A stretch of DNA of 64,000 nt. Origin: an uncultured Idiomarina sp. (lineage in GTDB: Bacteria > Pseudomonadota > Gammaproteobacteria > Enterobacterales > Alteromonadaceae). Positions 54,794-64,000 of this stretch are shown here, one piece after another; positions within the stretch are counted from its first letter, which is position 1, and every line of letters begins with the position of its first letter. The notes beneath the pieces are model-generated. The model was not told the origin of the DNA, made no database searches, and saw only the letters and a program-made list of their open reading frames with translations. The stretch spans positions 62,001 to 126,000 of the forward strand of contig CAMPHF010000008.1 of NCBI GenBank assembly GCA_946885915.1, given 5' to 3'. The position numbers and the translations under genes are program-made.

Positions 54794-55731
54794 GCTTTCA
54801 CTCCTTGCTGTTCCTTTTGCCGGCCCTGCTCCACCATTTTGACGAACAATTCTTCTAATCGATTGGCTTTGTTACGCATCGACAGCACCTGAATACCTTG
54901 CGCACTTAATTGCTCAAATACCTTGTTAAGGCCAGCACTTTTTTCGACATCAACTTCTAAGGTGTGCTCATCCACTAACCGGTATTGATAACCTTGTAAT
55001 TCCGGCTGAGGCTGTTCTGGAGCGAGATCAAAAATAAAGGTTTCCATATTCAAGGTCGCCAACAAGCGCTTCATCGAGGTGTTTTCCACAATTTGCCCTT
55101 TATCAATGATGGCGATGTTGCGACACAAGCTCTCCGCTTCCTCTAAATAGTGGGTGGTCAAAATAATTGTAATGCCCGACTTGTTAATCTTCTCGAGGTA
55201 TTCCCACATCGACCGGCGCACTTCAATGTCCACACCCGCGGTCGGCTCATCCAGAATCAACAAGCGCGGTTCATGCAATAACGCCCGCGCAATCATCAAA
55301 CGGCGCTTCATCCCGCCCGATAAAGCACGTGCGCGCTCATCGCGCTTCTCCCACAGCGCTAACTGCTTCAAATACTTCTCGGCACGCTCGTGCGCTAACT
55401 GTCGCGGAACGCCATAGTAGCCGGCCTGATTCACCACAATCTGCCGCACCGTCTCGAATTGATTGAAGTTAAATTCCTGCGGGACAATGCCGATTTGCTT
55501 CTTCAACTCTACTAATTGGGTGTCGAGATCGTAATCAAACACCCGCACCTTGCCCGCCGTTTTGTTCACTAGCGAGGCAATAATGCCGATGGTAGTGGAT
55601 TTACCCGCGCCATTGGGGCCGAGCAACGCAAAGAAGTCGCCTTCATTCACTTCTAAATCAATACCTTTGAGCGCTTCAAAACCACCTTTGTAGGTTTTCT
55701 TCAAGCCTGAAATTGAGAGTGCTTTGGTCAC
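54790..55731 (-). CDS. yadG: ABC transporter ATP-binding protein
   Basis: A 313-residue ATPase very close to E. coli YadG (308). Walker A GPNGAGKST (about residues 38-46), signature LSGGMKRR, Walker B LLILDEPTAGVD, and the switch histidine in TTHYLEEAE. A C-terminal extension (about 220-313) ends in a coiled region typical of this subfamily. Start is GTG 55731, with AGGAG eight bases upstream, two bases after the ubiX stop. Pairs with the permease downstream. Confidence 0.95.
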   Translation of the reverse strand: MTKALSISGLKKTYKGGFEALKGIDLEVNEGDFFALLGPNGAGKSTTIGIIASLVNKTAGKVRVFDYDLDTQLVELKKQIGIVPQEFNFNQFETVRQIVVNQAGYYGVPRQLAHERAEKYLKQLALWEKRDERARALSGGMKRRLMIARALLHEPRLLILDEPTAGVDIEVRRSMWEYLEKINKSGITIILTTHYLEEAESLCRNIAIIDKGQIVENTSMKRLLATLNMETFIFDLAPEQPQPELQGYQYRLVDEHTLEVDVEKSAGLNKVFEQLSAQGIQVLSMRNKANRLEELFVKMVEQGRQKEQQGVKA

Positions 55732-55733
55732 CC

Positions 55734-56384
55734 CTAAGACTCCTGTGTTGTTGGGTTTTGGTCCGCCTGACTGTAGCCCCAGCGTGGCACTAAGGTTTGT
55801 GCTAAGCCGAGCTGGTCCAAAATGCGGGCCACGACAAAATCGATTAAATCATCAATGCTGCTGGGCTGATGATAAAAACCCGGCGCAGCTGGCATCATGG
55901 TGACGCCTAACCGGCTAAGTTTAAGCATATTTTCTAAGTGAATCGCCGATAGTGGCATTTCGCGCGGCACCATGATCAGCCGGCCACCTTCTTTCAGCAC
56001 CACATCCGCCGCTCGTTCAATTAAGTTATCGCTGGCACCCTGCGCTACCGCGGATAAGGTGCCAGTTGAGCATGGCACGATCACCATTCGCTTGGGGGCG
56101 GCCGAGCCAGATGCGACCGGTGCAAACCAATCATCTTTGCCAAACGCTTGTAGTTGCGCAGGGCTCGTATTGAACCGCTCACACCATGCACTGGTTAAGC
56201 GCTCGGGGTGCGCAGGGAGTTGCCATTGCAATTCGGTGGCAAACACCACGCGGGCAGCACTCGACATCAGAACGTAGACGTGCTGCTGTTGCGCCAATAA
56301 ACATTCTACCAAACGCAGTGCATAAGGTGCACCCGAGGCGCCGGCAATGGCGACCGTTACCGCATTGGACGCGTCAAACTTCAT
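55734..56384 (-). CDS. ubiX: flavin prenyltransferase UbiX
   Basis: A 216-residue enzyme that makes prenylated FMN, the cofactor of the UbiD decarboxylase in ubiquinone synthesis. The N-terminal Rossmann-like motif is [40 protein letters not shown] and [11 protein letters not shown] are other family blocks. The ATG at 56384 overlaps the mpl 3' end by 11 bases and has AAAGGGG upstream. It is followed two bases later by yadG. Confidence 0.96.
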   Translation of the reverse strand: MKFDASNAVTVAIAGASGAPYALRLVECLLAQQQHVYVLMSSAARVVFATELQWQLPAHPERLTSAWCERFNTSPAQLQAFGKDDWFAPVASGSAAPKRMVIVPCSTGTLSAVAQGASDNLIERAADVVLKEGGRLIMVPREMPLSAIHLENMLKLSRLGVTMMPAAPGFYHQPSSIDDLIDFVVARILDQLGLAQTLVPRWGYSQADQNPTTQES

Positions 56385-57744
56385 GGTTCACCCCTTTGAG
56401 CTCATTAATGAAGCGCTGTGATAAATTCTCAAAACCACCATTACTCATGAGCACCACATGGCAGGGTTGCTGCGCATCGGCTGGCTGTACTTGCTTGACT
56501 AGGCGCTGCAATAACTCCGTTACGGTTAACGCAACCTGCGCATTCGGTACATGGGTTTTCACATCCCACTGTAAGCCGGCCGGTTGTAACATATAGACGG
56601 CATCGGCGGACGCTAGGGCAGCCGCCAATTGATCCGCATGGACACCCGCTTTCATGGTGTTCGACCGCGGCTCTAACACCGCTATCACCCGCTCGTTACC
56701 CACCTTAGCGCGCAGCCCGGCTAACGTTGTCGCAATCGCGGTGGGGTGATGAGCAAAATCGTCATAAACCGCGCAATGATTCACCTCGGCTAACAATTCA
56801 AGGCGCCGCTTTGGACTTTGAAAATCACTCAGGGCCGCACAACTAGCACTTGCTAACACGCCAACATGATGGGCCGCGGCAATGGCCATCAGCGCGTTAT
56901 CAACGTTATGTTGACCTACCAGCGACCAGCGCACCACACCTTGTAGTTCATCCTTCCAATACACTTCAAATTCACTGCCAGCCGCGTCACGAAGGCGCGC
57001 CTGCCAATGACCATCAGCGCCAGCGACGCTTTCTCGCTCACTCCAACAGCCTTGCGCCAGCACCTCCTGCACCGCGGTATGACTCGGATTATGGAGCACT
57101 TGCCCATGGCCGGGCACGACGCGTAACAAATGCTGGAACTGACGCTGGATTGCCGCTAAGTCAGGGAAGATGTCGGCGTGATCAAATTCTAAATTATTAA
57201 TGATTAAGGTGGATGGACAGTAATGCACAAACTTGGAGCGCTTATCGAAAAACGCGGTATCGTACTCATCGGCCTCAATCACGAAAAAGTCGGTTTCACC
57301 GAGCCGTGCGGAACAGCCAAAGTTGCGCAGCAAGCCGCCGACCAGAAAGCCAGGTTTTAACCCCGCCGCCTCTAACAACCAGCTCAACATACTGGCAGTG
57401 GTGGTTTTGCCATGAGTACCCGCTACCGCCAATACCCAGCGCGATTGGAGGACTTCATCATGCAACCATTGTGCGCCCGACTTATATGGCATGTGCCGTT
57501 CGAGCACGGCTTCCACCGCAGGGTTGCCGCGACTTAAGGCATTGCCAATTAATACCAAATCGGCGGCAGGCACGTCCGCTGCAGCATAGCCTTCAGTTAA
57601 TTTGATCCCGAGCCGCTCCAATTCAGAGCTCATTGGCGGGTACACTTGTTGATCGGCGCCCGTCACTTGATGACCAAGCTGTTTTGCCAACGCTGCAACG
57701 CCCGCCATAAAGGTGCCGCAAATGCCCAGAATATGTATGTGCAT
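56374..57744 (-). CDS. mpl: UDP-N-acetylmuramate:L-alanyl-gamma-D-glutamyl-meso-diaminopimelate ligase
   Basis: A 456-residue Mur ligase that re-attaches recovered murein tripeptide to UDP-MurNAc. The N-terminus [16 protein letters not shown] is diagnostic of Mpl. The P-loop is [12 protein letters not shown] (about 111-122), with [16 protein letters not shown] and the C-terminal [11 protein letters not shown] use ATG 57744, with GAGGG upstream; a TTG nine bases earlier is less likely. It is divergent from fbp across about 140 bases. Together with AmgK-MurU it implies recovery of both the sugar and the peptide of old wall. Confidence 0.96.
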   Translation of the reverse strand: MHIHILGICGTFMAGVAALAKQLGHQVTGADQQVYPPMSSELERLGIKLTEGYAAADVPAADLVLIGNALSRGNPAVEAVLERHMPYKSGAQWLHDEVLQSRWVLAVAGTHGKTTTASMLSWLLEAAGLKPGFLVGGLLRNFGCSARLGETDFFVIEADEYDTAFFDKRSKFVHYCPSTLIINNLEFDHADIFPDLAAIQRQFQHLLRVVPGHGQVLHNPSHTAVQEVLAQGCWSERESVAGADGHWQARLRDAAGSEFEVYWKDELQGVVRWSLVGQHNVDNALMAIAAAHHVGVLASASCAALSDFQSPKRRLELLAEVNHCAVYDDFAHHPTAIATTLAGLRAKVGNERVIAVLEPRSNTMKAGVHADQLAAALASADAVYMLQPAGLQWDVKTHVPNAQVALTVTELLQRLVKQVQPADAQQPCHVVLMSNGGFENLSQRFINELKGVNHEV

Positions 57745-57886
57745 GTAACGCAAACCCTCGTCACGTATGAAATAAAAGCGCAGTGTAACATGTGTGCGAA
57801 TGTGGGCAGCATTTTAGCTGAAATTGCGGTAAACTTTAGCGCGTTTTTTACACCCCTTTTGTTCAACCACGTCTGACGAGGATTGC

Positions 57887-58858
57887 ATGCAACGTTTATT
57901 ACCGACCCTACGCCGCGATGAGGTCGATGAAGCGCTCATTTCAGTCATTAACACGCTGCAAATTTGCGCCAAAGAGATATCCTTTCGACTGCATCAAGGT
58001 GCGCTGGCTGGTGTCTTAGGCTCAACCCTCGATGAAAACGTGCAAGGGGAAACGCAAAAAAAACTCGACGTAGTGGCAAACCAGCTTCTGAAAGATATTT
58101 TACTTGAAAACCGCCACGTTCGCGCTATCGCTTCAGAAGAAGAAGACGACATTGTATTGGGGCATGCGGATGGCGAGTATATGATTGCCTTTGATCCGCT
58201 CGATGGCAGCTCCAACATCGATATTAACGGCCTAGTCGGCACCATTTTCTCCATCCTACCGGCGCCAACAGATGGTCGCACGGGTGCCGATATGTTTCTG
58301 CAACCCGGTCGTGATCAGGTCGCTGCCGGTTATGTGGTCTACGGTCCATCGACCATGATGGCACTTACCACTTGCCGTGGCGTCAATATGTTTACCCTTG
58401 ACCAAACCATTGGCGAATTTTTGCTGACCCACGCAAACATCCAAATTCCAACGACCACCCAAGAATTTGCCATTAACATGTCGAATCAACGTCATTGGTC
58501 GCCTGCGATGCAAGCTTACATTGCCGATTTACTTAAGGGTAAAGAAGGGCCACGCGGCAAAAACTTTAATATGCGCTGGATTGCCGCGATGGTTGCCGAT
58601 GTTCATCGATTGCTTTGCCGTGGCGGCATTTTTACCTACCCATGGGATAGCCGCAAGCCAGATAAACCATACAAACTGCGATTACTCTATGAAGCCAACC
58701 CGATGGGGTTACTCGTAGAGCAAGCCGGTGGTAAAGCAACCACAGGCACAGAAGCGATTTTAACCATACAACCCACCGAGATACATCAACGCGTGGGGGT
58801 AGTTTTAGGTTCGGCAGAAGAAGTGGATGTGTGTTTAGGCTATCACCACCAAGCCTAA
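57887..58858 (+). CDS. fbp: fructose-1,6-bisphosphatase, class I
   Basis: A 323-residue class I FBPase of gluconeogenesis. Metal-site motifs are ASEEEDD (about residues 80-86) and [15 protein letters not shown] (about 102-116). [13 protein letters not shown] and [15 protein letters not shown] form the sugar-phosphate site. The ATG at 57887 has GAGGA seven bases upstream. ppa follows 88 bases downstream, and mpl is divergent, the same arrangement as in E. coli and relatives. Inhibition by AMP is known for the family; the N-terminal site is not assessed here. Confidence 0.97.
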   Translation: MQRLLPTLRRDEVDEALISVINTLQICAKEISFRLHQGALAGVLGSTLDENVQGETQKKLDVVANQLLKDILLENRHVRAIASEEEDDIVLGHADGEYMIAFDPLDGSSNIDINGLVGTIFSILPAPTDGRTGADMFLQPGRDQVAAGYVVYGPSTMMALTTCRGVNMFTLDQTIGEFLLTHANIQIPTTTQEFAINMSNQRHWSPAMQAYIADLLKGKEGPRGKNFNMRWIAAMVADVHRLLCRGGIFTYPWDSRKPDKPYKLRLLYEANPMGLLVEQAGGKATTGTEAILTIQPTEIHQRVGVVLGSAEEVDVCLGYHHQA

Positions 58859-58946
58859 CCAAGCACGACTTTGTCTTGGGCGCGAAAGCGCTTATAATCG
58901 CCAACATTATTATTTTGTGATTCACTTAAATTAAATAGGAACTGTC

Positions 58947-59474
58947 ATGAGCTTAGGTGCTGTAGCTGCAGGCAAAAACTTGCCTGATGAAATTAACGTC
59001 ATCATTGAAATTCCTGCGCAAGCAGACCCCATTAAGTACGAAGTCGATAAAGACACCGGTACCTTATGGGTGGACCGCTTCATGTCTACACCAATGTTTT
59101 ATCCGTGCAATTATGGCTTTGTGAATCAAACCTTATCGTTAGATGGCGACCCGGTTGACGTATTAGTACCGACCCCATACCCATTGCAGCCTGGTTCAGT
59201 GATCAAGTGTCGCCCAGTTGGCGTACTGAAAATGACTGACGAGGCCGGTGCTGATGCAAAAGTTATCGCAGTACCCGTATCTAAACTGACGAAAGAATAT
59301 GACCATATTCAAGACGTAAACGACTTACCAGAATTGTTGCGTGCGCAAATTACGCACTTTTTTGAGCGTTATAAAGAGCTCGAAAAAGGCAAATGGGTGA
59401 AAGTAGAGGGCTGGGGTGACATTAACGAAGCCAAAGCAGAAATCGTCAGCTCATTCGAGCGCGCGAAAAAGTAA
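58947..59474 (+). CDS. ppa: inorganic pyrophosphatase
   Basis: A 175-residue family I soluble pyrophosphatase, the length of E. coli Ppa. It hydrolyses pyrophosphate, pulling biosynthetic reactions forward. Key motifs are [24 protein letters not shown], and DGDPVDVLV with the three metal-binding aspartates; KVEGWGD is C-terminal. The ATG at 58947 has AGGAA nine bases upstream. An ABC transporter gene starts five bases after its stop. Confidence 0.98.
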   Translation: MSLGAVAAGKNLPDEINVIIEIPAQADPIKYEVDKDTGTLWVDRFMSTPMFYPCNYGFVNQTLSLDGDPVDVLVPTPYPLQPGSVIKCRPVGVLKMTDEAGADAKVIAVPVSKLTKEYDHIQDVNDLPELLRAQITHFFERYKELEKGKWVKVEGWGDINEAKAEIVSSFERAKK

Positions 59475-59478
59475 TCCG

Positions 59479-60183
59479 ATGGCGAGCCGCCCCTGCATAC
59501 GCATCCACAACCTACAGTTTGCGTGGCCGGGCGCGGCGGCGCCGTTACTCAATATTCCCAGCTTTGAACTCGCCCCGGGCGAGCGGGTAATGTTGCGCGG
59601 CCCCAGTGGCAGTGGCAAATCGACATTACTCAGTTTAATTGCGGGTATTGCAACACCACCACCAGCCAGCGTATTTGTGCTTGAGCAAGACTTAGCTCGT
59701 TGTTCAGCACGTCAACGTGATCGGCTTCGAGCCGACCATATCGGTTATATTTTCCAGCAATTCAACTTACTCCCCTATTTAAGCGCCCGCGCCAATGTGG
59801 AGTTAGGCGTGAAGTTTTCGCCGGCGCGCAGGGCGCGACTACACGCGAATGGCGAAACCGTGACTGCAGCCGCCATCCGGCTGTTATCAGGACTTGGAAT
59901 TGCTGATGTTGAACAATCCGCTGCCGCTCTCAGTGTTGGGCAGCAGCAGCGTGTGGCAGCTGCACGGGCGCTGATTGGCGCGCCAGAGTTGTTAATTGCA
60001 GATGAACCCACCTCCGCACTCGATAGCGACCGTCGTGACGAATTTATCGCGTTACTGATGCAAGAGTGTGCCGCCCAACAGACCGCGTTGTTGTTTGTGA
60101 CCCACGACCAGCAACTGGCGAAGCATTTCGATCGTGACTTGAGTTTGGCAGCGCTAACCGCAACTGAGGTGGCCGATGTTTAA
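59479..60183 (+). CDS. ABC transporter ATP-binding protein (LolD/MacB type)
   Basis: A 234-residue ATPase. Walker A is GPSGSGKST (about 41-49), Q-loop FQQFNLL, the signature is LSVGQQQRVAAARAL (VGQQQ in place of SGGQQ), Walker B LLIADEPTSALD, and the switch histidine is in VTHDQQLA. It is typical of MacB/LolD transporters that work with FtsX-fold permeases. The ATG at 59479 follows the ppa stop by four bases with no Shine-Dalgarno, so coupled translation from ppa is likely; an ORF from 59416 would overlap ppa. The permease gene overlaps by eight bases. In Vibrio the similar zrg gene set takes part in zinc uptake; the homology is an inference from the three-gene pattern. Confidence 0.92.
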   Translation: MASRPCIRIHNLQFAWPGAAAPLLNIPSFELAPGERVMLRGPSGSGKSTLLSLIAGIATPPPASVFVLEQDLARCSARQRDRLRADHIGYIFQQFNLLPYLSARANVELGVKFSPARRARLHANGETVTAAAIRLLSGLGIADVEQSAAALSVGQQQRVAAARALIGAPELLIADEPTSALDSDRRDEFIALLMQECAAQQTALLFVTHDQQLAKHFDRDLSLAALTATEVADV

Positions 60184-61444
60184 GCTTGCTTGGGCCAGTT
60201 TATGGAATCGGCGCAGCAGTGCCTTACTTACCGTGGTGGCAATTGCTGTAAGCGTCATGCTGCTATTAGGTGTTGAACGACTGCGCGACAATGTGCGCAG
60301 CAGCTTTGCAAACACCATATCCGGCACCGATTTAATTGTTGGCGCGCGCACCGGGCAGGTGCAGCTTCTGCTTAGTTCAGTATTTCACATCGGCAACATG
60401 TCAAACACCTTAAGTGCCGACAGTTATGCCTATATTGCTGATTTACCAGCTGTTACCTGGACAATTCCAATAGCGTTAGGTGACAGCGTTCAGGGCGCAC
60501 CTGTGGTCGCCACCAACACCACAATGTTTGAGCAGTTTCAGTATGGTGCTCGCAAGCCACTTAGCTTTGCCGCCGGCGTGCCTTTTGTTGCAGCCACCGA
60601 CGCCGTACTTGGCGCACAATTTGCGCGTGAACATGGCTATCAGGTAGGTTCCAAATTAGTGGTTGCGCATGGCTCCGGGGGGATCAGTTTTAGTCAACAC
60701 GACGCTCACCCATTTACCGTTACCGGCATTTTGGCCGCGACCGGTACCCCCGTCGATAAAGCTGTCTATATTCCACTGGCTGGGCTTGCGCAAGTTCATG
60801 GTGAGCTCTCGTCGGCAGCAGAATCGCCGCACGACCATGATCATGACGATCATGAACATGAACACGCGAGCACTGAGCCAATGGCGGTCACTACCTCGCT
60901 CAGCGCTGTACTCGTTGGCTTACAAGCCAAACCATTGGCTCTGCGCCTACAACGCCAACTCAACACCTACGATGGCGAGCCACTTACGGCCATTATGCCG
61001 GGACTCACCTTGCAACAGCTGTGGCAAACGCTGAATGTATTTGAGCAGGCATTGCTGGCCATTAGTGCGCTGGTGGTGGTGACCGGGTTAGTCGGTATGC
61101 TCACCAGCCTATTGGCAAGCTTGCGCGAACGGCGCCGCGAAATGGCGGTGCTAAGAGCGGTTGGTGCTGGCCCTAGCATGATTTTTGGCTTACTCGTGAG
61201 TGAGGCTTTGCTACTTACTTTACTCGGCTGCATCGCCGGGATTGCGTTACTTTATGCGACCACTAGCTTGGCAGCCCCGATAATCAACACCGAGTTTGGC
61301 ATTCAACTCAGCCTAGGTGCGTTACAATGGGGCGAGTGGAAGTTACTCGGTTTAGTCTGCATTGGCGGCTTGCTGATCAGTCTATGGCCGGCCTGGCGTG
61401 CATATCGCAACGCCCTTAGCGATGGATTAAAGGTATCAATATGA
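60176..61444 (+). CDS. FtsX/MacB-type ABC permease with a histidine-rich loop
   Basis: A 422-residue permease with four predicted membrane helices: one near the N-terminus (about 17-35) and three in the C-terminal half (about 288-415, with the FtsX domain RRREMAVLRAVGAGPSMIFG). The large extracytoplasmic domain between them contains a metal-chelating-like stretch, His219 to His230, with six histidines and six acidic residues alternating (H-D-H-D-H-D-D-H-E-H-E-H). The start at 60176 overlaps the ATPase gene. Its stop overlaps the DUF3299 gene start. The loop suggests binding of zinc or another divalent metal. Export of lipoprotein or a macrolide-type substrate is the alternative. Confidence 0.88.
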   Translation: MFKLAWASLWNRRSSALLTVVAIAVSVMLLLGVERLRDNVRSSFANTISGTDLIVGARTGQVQLLLSSVFHIGNMSNTLSADSYAYIADLPAVTWTIPIALGDSVQGAPVVATNTTMFEQFQYGARKPLSFAAGVPFVAATDAVLGAQFAREHGYQVGSKLVVAHGSGGISFSQHDAHPFTVTGILAATGTPVDKAVYIPLAGLAQVHGELSSAAESPHDHDHDDHEHEHASTEPMAVTTSLSAVLVGLQAKPLALRLQRQLNTYDGEPLTAIMPGLTLQQLWQTLNVFEQALLAISALVVVTGLVGMLTSLLASLRERRREMAVLRAVGAGPSMIFGLLVSEALLLTLLGCIAGIALLYATTSLAAPIINTEFGIQLSLGALQWGEWKLLGLVCIGGLLISLWPAWRAYRNALSDGLKVSI

Positions 61445-61926
61445 AGTTGTTGTTAGCCCTCTTTACAAGCACATTATTGCTCAGTTCCTCTGTGCTTGCG
61501 CAAGAATATCCTGATACGAAATGGAGTGACTTAGTACCTCCTGGCTATGAACCACCACCGGTGCGCACCCAGGCTTATTATGATCAAAATCCTGATGAGG
61601 CCGTGCAGACTGAATTAGACGCGCCAATGGTTGAAGCATTAGATGGCAAGAAAATTCGTATTCCCGGTTATGTTGTTCAGCTGGAAGGTGACGCAGACAA
61701 AGTCACTGAATTCTTGTTAGTTCCTTATTTTGGCGCTTGTATTCATGTGCCACCACCACCACCGAATCAGATCATTTTAGTGCGTTTTCCTGAAGGGGCG
61801 CCTTATCAAATCACTTATGACGCAGTATGGGTTGAGGGAACGATTAAAGTAGAGCGTGATGAAGGCGAATTAGCCGTGGTTGGCTATCAGATGGACGCCG
61901 CCACTGTGACCTCCTACTACCAATAG
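61441..61926 (+). CDS. secreted DUF3299 protein
   Basis: A 161-residue protein with a signal peptide (MKLLLALFTSTLLLSSSVLA, cleavage before QEYP). The DUF3299 hallmark YFGACIHVPPPPPNQ is present (about residues 97-111), preceded by GKKIRIPGYVVQLE. Function of the family is unknown; it is regularly found beside ABC ATPase/permease pairs in marine gammaproteobacteria. The ATG overlaps the permease stop by four bases, so all three are co-translated. A cysteine and histidine in the hallmark (CIH) might bind a metal. The Vibrio DUF2796 partner (ZrgA) is not in the window. Confidence 0.85.
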   Translation: MKLLLALFTSTLLLSSSVLAQEYPDTKWSDLVPPGYEPPPVRTQAYYDQNPDEAVQTELDAPMVEALDGKKIRIPGYVVQLEGDADKVTEFLLVPYFGACIHVPPPPPNQIILVRFPEGAPYQITYDAVWVEGTIKVERDEGELAVVGYQMDAATVTSYYQ

Positions 61927-61936
61927 CCAAGTGAGT

Positions 61937-61968
61937 AGCGCCGCCGCATACTTGGTATTAGCGGCGCT
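61937..61968. terminator. GC-rich hairpin between convergent DUF3299 and EAL genes
   Basis: AGCGCCGC (61937-61944) and GCGGCGCT (61961-61968) form an 8-base stem around 16 bases, covering the stop codon of the EAL gene. A competing 6-base pair CCAAGT/ACTTGG (61927-61932, 61950-61955) overlaps it. No T-run follows on either side. Confidence 0.4.
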
Positions 61969-64000
61969 GCTTCAACCATTCTACTAAATCATCGGCCGGC
62001 ATCGGCTTCGCGTATTTATACCCTTGTGCCTCTTCACAACCCAAAGCTTGGAAATAACTGGCCTGCTCATCTGTTTCAATACCTTCTGCCAAGGTTTTCA
62101 AGCCCAAGCGCTGCCCCATATTCACAATAGTTTCAATGATCACCCGGCCACTATCAGTATTGGAATCTTGGACAAATGAACGATCAATTTTCAGCCGGTC
62201 AAGGGGCAACTTCTGAATGTAACTGAGTGACGAAAAACCAACCCCAAAATCATCAATTGCCACTTGTATGCCGTGGCTTTTCAGTCGCCGGAGGATATCG
62301 GCCACTAAATCGGGATCTTCCATCACAATACTTTCAGTAATTTCGAGCTCCACCCGATCTGGCGCTAAACCGCAGCAGCTCAAGGTAGTGAGTACTTGCT
62401 CAGGGAATTGGCTTGCACGGAATTGCGGTACCGATACATTCACCGCAATACGTACTTGATCAAAACCGAGCGCATCGATTTTTTTCAACTCAACGCAAGC
62501 TTGATTTAATACCCACTGACCAATTTCAACGATCAGGCCTGAATATTCAGCCAGGGGAATAAATACTGCCGGAGAAATGTAAGTTCCATCGGCCTGTGGC
62601 CACCGCAATAAGGCCTCAGCGCCGACCACTTCATTCGTCGTAAGATTCACTTGCGGTTGGAACCAGACTTGTAAACGCCCTTCAGCAAAATCACTGCGTA
62701 ACCGGCGGACCAAGTCTAATCGTCTTAAGGTTTCTTCTTCCATGCTGGGGTGATAATAATCATGGCGAAGTTGGGCACTGTTTTTAGCATTCTTCAGGGC
62801 AATATAGGCGTACTTTAACAAATGAGCGCCGGTCTTACCCGGATAGTTCTGAGTGAAACCAGTAGTGATAGAGAGCGGAATATAATGCTCCCCGGCGCGA
62901 AACGGTAGATGAAACAAGCTATCTAAATGCTTCGGGTTCACCTGCAACTCTGGCCCAATGACACCATAAACGTCAGCGCCTAAACGGGCCACAAAAACGT
63001 CGCTGGCTAACTGCGCTCGCAATCGCCGAGCCACTGAAATCAGTAATTCATTCCCGACATCTTGGCCTAAGCCGTCGTTCACATCAGAGAAGTGGTCAAT
63101 ATCAATAATTGCGGCCACCGCAGACTCTTCAGATTTGGTCACCCGATCCAAGTTGCGGATGAACTCGGCCCGATTCGGCTGCCCGGTGAGCGGATCTAGG
63201 TAAGCCGCTGTGCGCAATTCTTCAAATAAATTCGCGTTTTCAAAGCCAATCGCAATATTTGCCAGAAAGACTTCAATTAGCTCTTGATCAAACTCGCGCA
63301 ACGGTTGGGCTGTTTCAATAAATGCCGCGGCTTCATGCTCCAAGCCGTCGATAAAAAATACTGTGGCATCATTTAATAACTGGTGCTTACGCTCACGCAA
63401 ACAGGCCTCTACGGCTCGCACTACGCGCTCATCGTCAACGGCCCGTAACGAATTGTTAATGGTGCTTGCATAGCGCCCAGCGGCTCCTAGCACCACAATG
63501 TCATCAGCTTGTGCGTCATCGACCATGACTTTGTTGCGCCGTGCACCAACAATACCTTCCGCACGTAAACCAAGCAGTGACGCAATTTGGGTTACCACAC
63601 CTTCGGAAAAGTTAATGATGGAATGGCGTTCCATTAAGTTCGCGGCAGAATGAATGATTTTACGTAAACCACGTCGATTTTCGTTAATGGTACGAATTTG
63701 CTGGTAGGACCGAATCGCAGAATAGACGGTGGTCATTAAGCGGCTACGTGTCAGCTCTGTTTTGGTTTTGTAGTCGTTGATGTCGTAATATTTAACAACG
63801 CTTTCTTCCGGAGCGTAGCCAGGCTGGCCAGTCCGCAACACAATACGAATTTCATCGTTTTCTAGGTCATCTCGAATGGCTTTGACGACTTTTAATCCAG
63901 CATCGTCGGTCTCCATCACGACATCAAGCAATACCATCGCCACATCGCTATGATCGCGCAGGTAGTCCACCGCCTCGACGCCACTATAGGCATGCGCAAA
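61958..64000 (-). CDS. response regulator with DUF3369, degenerate GGDEF and EAL domains (5' part beyond window)
   Basis: At least 680 residues; the reading frame stays open to the right edge, so the gene is incomplete and the GTG at 63970 is internal. The visible part opens inside a receiver domain (the phospho-acceptor Asp is in MVLLDVVMETD), then a DUF3369 region, a GGDEF domain whose motif is changed to GADVY (inactive as a cyclase), and an EAL domain. The EAL domain keeps EALLRW, LEITESIV, AIDDFGVGFSSL, KIDRSF and LAEGIET, so it should hydrolyse cyclic di-GMP. The protein would be a phosphorylation-controlled phosphodiesterase in the cytosol. A partner histidine kinase is expected upstream. 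Confidence 0.93.
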   Translation of the reverse strand, partial: FAHAYSGVEAVDYLRDHSDVAMVLLDVVMETDDAGLKVVKAIRDDLENDEIRIVLRTGQPGYAPEESVVKYYDINDYKTKTELTRSRLMTTVYSAIRSYQQIRTINENRRGLRKIIHSAANLMERHSIINFSEGVVTQIASLLGLRAEGIVGARRNKVMVDDAQADDIVVLGAAGRYASTINNSLRAVDDERVVRAVEACLRERKHQLLNDATVFFIDGLEHEAAAFIETAQPLREFDQELIEVFLANIAIGFENANLFEELRTAAYLDPLTGQPNRAEFIRNLDRVTKSEESAVAAIIDIDHFSDVNDGLGQDVGNELLISVARRLRAQLASDVFVARLGADVYGVIGPELQVNPKHLDSLFHLPFRAGEHYIPLSITTGFTQNYPGKTGAHLLKYAYIALKNAKNSAQLRHDYYHPSMEEETLRRLDLVRRLRSDFAEGRLQVWFQPQVNLTTNEVVGAEALLRWPQADGTYISPAVFIPLAEYSGLIVEIGQWVLNQACVELKKIDALGFDQVRIAVNVSVPQFRASQFPEQVLTTLSCCGLAPDRVELEITESIVMEDPDLVADILRRLKSHGIQVAIDDFGVGFSSLSYIQKLPLDRLKIDRSFVQDSNTDSGRVIIETIVNMGQRLGLKTLAEGIETDEQASYFQALGCEEAQGYKYAKPMPADDLVEWLKQRR

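Noticed and set aside
1..64000. CRISPR arrays, tRNA or rRNA genes, insertion sequences, prophage
   Set aside because: No regularly spaced repeats, no cloverleaf or rRNA-like stretches, and no transposase, integrase or phage structural gene among the reading frames on either strand.

Overview
This window is ordinary core chromosome of a gammaproteobacterium. The gene content and order point to the Alteromonadales, and the Idiomarinaceae would fit best: metK-tkt-epd, rsmE-gshB-yqgE-ruvX, lptD-surA-pdxA-rsmA-apaG-apaH, hemJ/DUF6776/erpA, pepQ, dksA-gluQ-pcnB-folK-panBC and mpl/fbp/ppa. Base composition looks close to 50% GC throughout. The genus is inferred from family resemblance and synteny, not from a database search. 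I found no rRNA or tRNA genes, insertion sequences, phage genes, integrases or CRISPR arrays, and no gene-free stretch longer than about 200 bases.

Layout. 1-8000, minus strand: a truncated epd, tkt, metK, a YahK-type alcohol dehydrogenase, then a three-gene operon (SPFH protein, ribbon-helix-helix regulator, secreted M1 aminopeptidase) with its own promoter and a striking double palindrome. 8200-12400, plus strand: rsmE, gshB, yqgE-ruvX, then a small unknown gene with a TTG start and a secreted transglutaminase-like protein. 12400-21100: PIN-PhoH ATPase, rapA, rluA, a DUF3530 protein, and djlA-murU-amgK on the minus strand. 21100-29900, plus: outer-membrane biogenesis and ribosome maturation (lptD, surA, pdxA, rsmA, apaG, apaH), then a chemotaxis receptor. 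29900-36900: tyrS, an M23 peptidase, anmK, pepQ, erpA, DUF6776, hemJ. 37000-46400: pyrB, hemL, mrcB, hrpB, pepB, sfsA. 46500-51600, plus: dksA, gluQ, pcnB, folK, panB, panC. 51600-57750, minus: panP, a TrmB-like methyltransferase, yadH, yadG, ubiX, mpl. 57900-61900, plus: fbp, ppa, an ABC transporter pair and a DUF3299 protein. The window closes with a truncated receiver-DUF3369-GGDEF-EAL regulator on the minus strand.

Recurring themes are cell-wall synthesis and recycling (mrcB, M23 peptidase, anmK, amgK, murU, mpl), pantothenate synthesis with the PLP-dependent PanP beside panBC in place of PanD, and RNA metabolism (rsmE, rsmA, rluA, pcnB, gluQ, rapA, dksA, tyrS).

Most interesting observations: (1) pcnB has no ATG, GTG or TTG that preserves its conserved N-terminus, but has a well-placed Shine-Dalgarno before an in-frame ATT, matching the AUU start known for E. 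coli pcnB. (2) A tandem TGATATCA operator at one-helical-turn spacing sits on the promoter of the SPFH/RHH/peptidase operon. (3) A perfect met box with two degenerate neighbours lies upstream of metK. (4) A long-armed stem-loop ending in a T-run buries the tkt ribosome binding site. (5) The ABC permease has a His/Asp/Glu-rich loop and is coupled to DUF3299, which suggests metal handling. (6) A short well-initiated upstream ORF overlaps the M23 peptidase start. No wholly new multi-gene defence or mobile system is visible; the SPFH-RHH-M1 operon is the closest to an undescribed functional unit.
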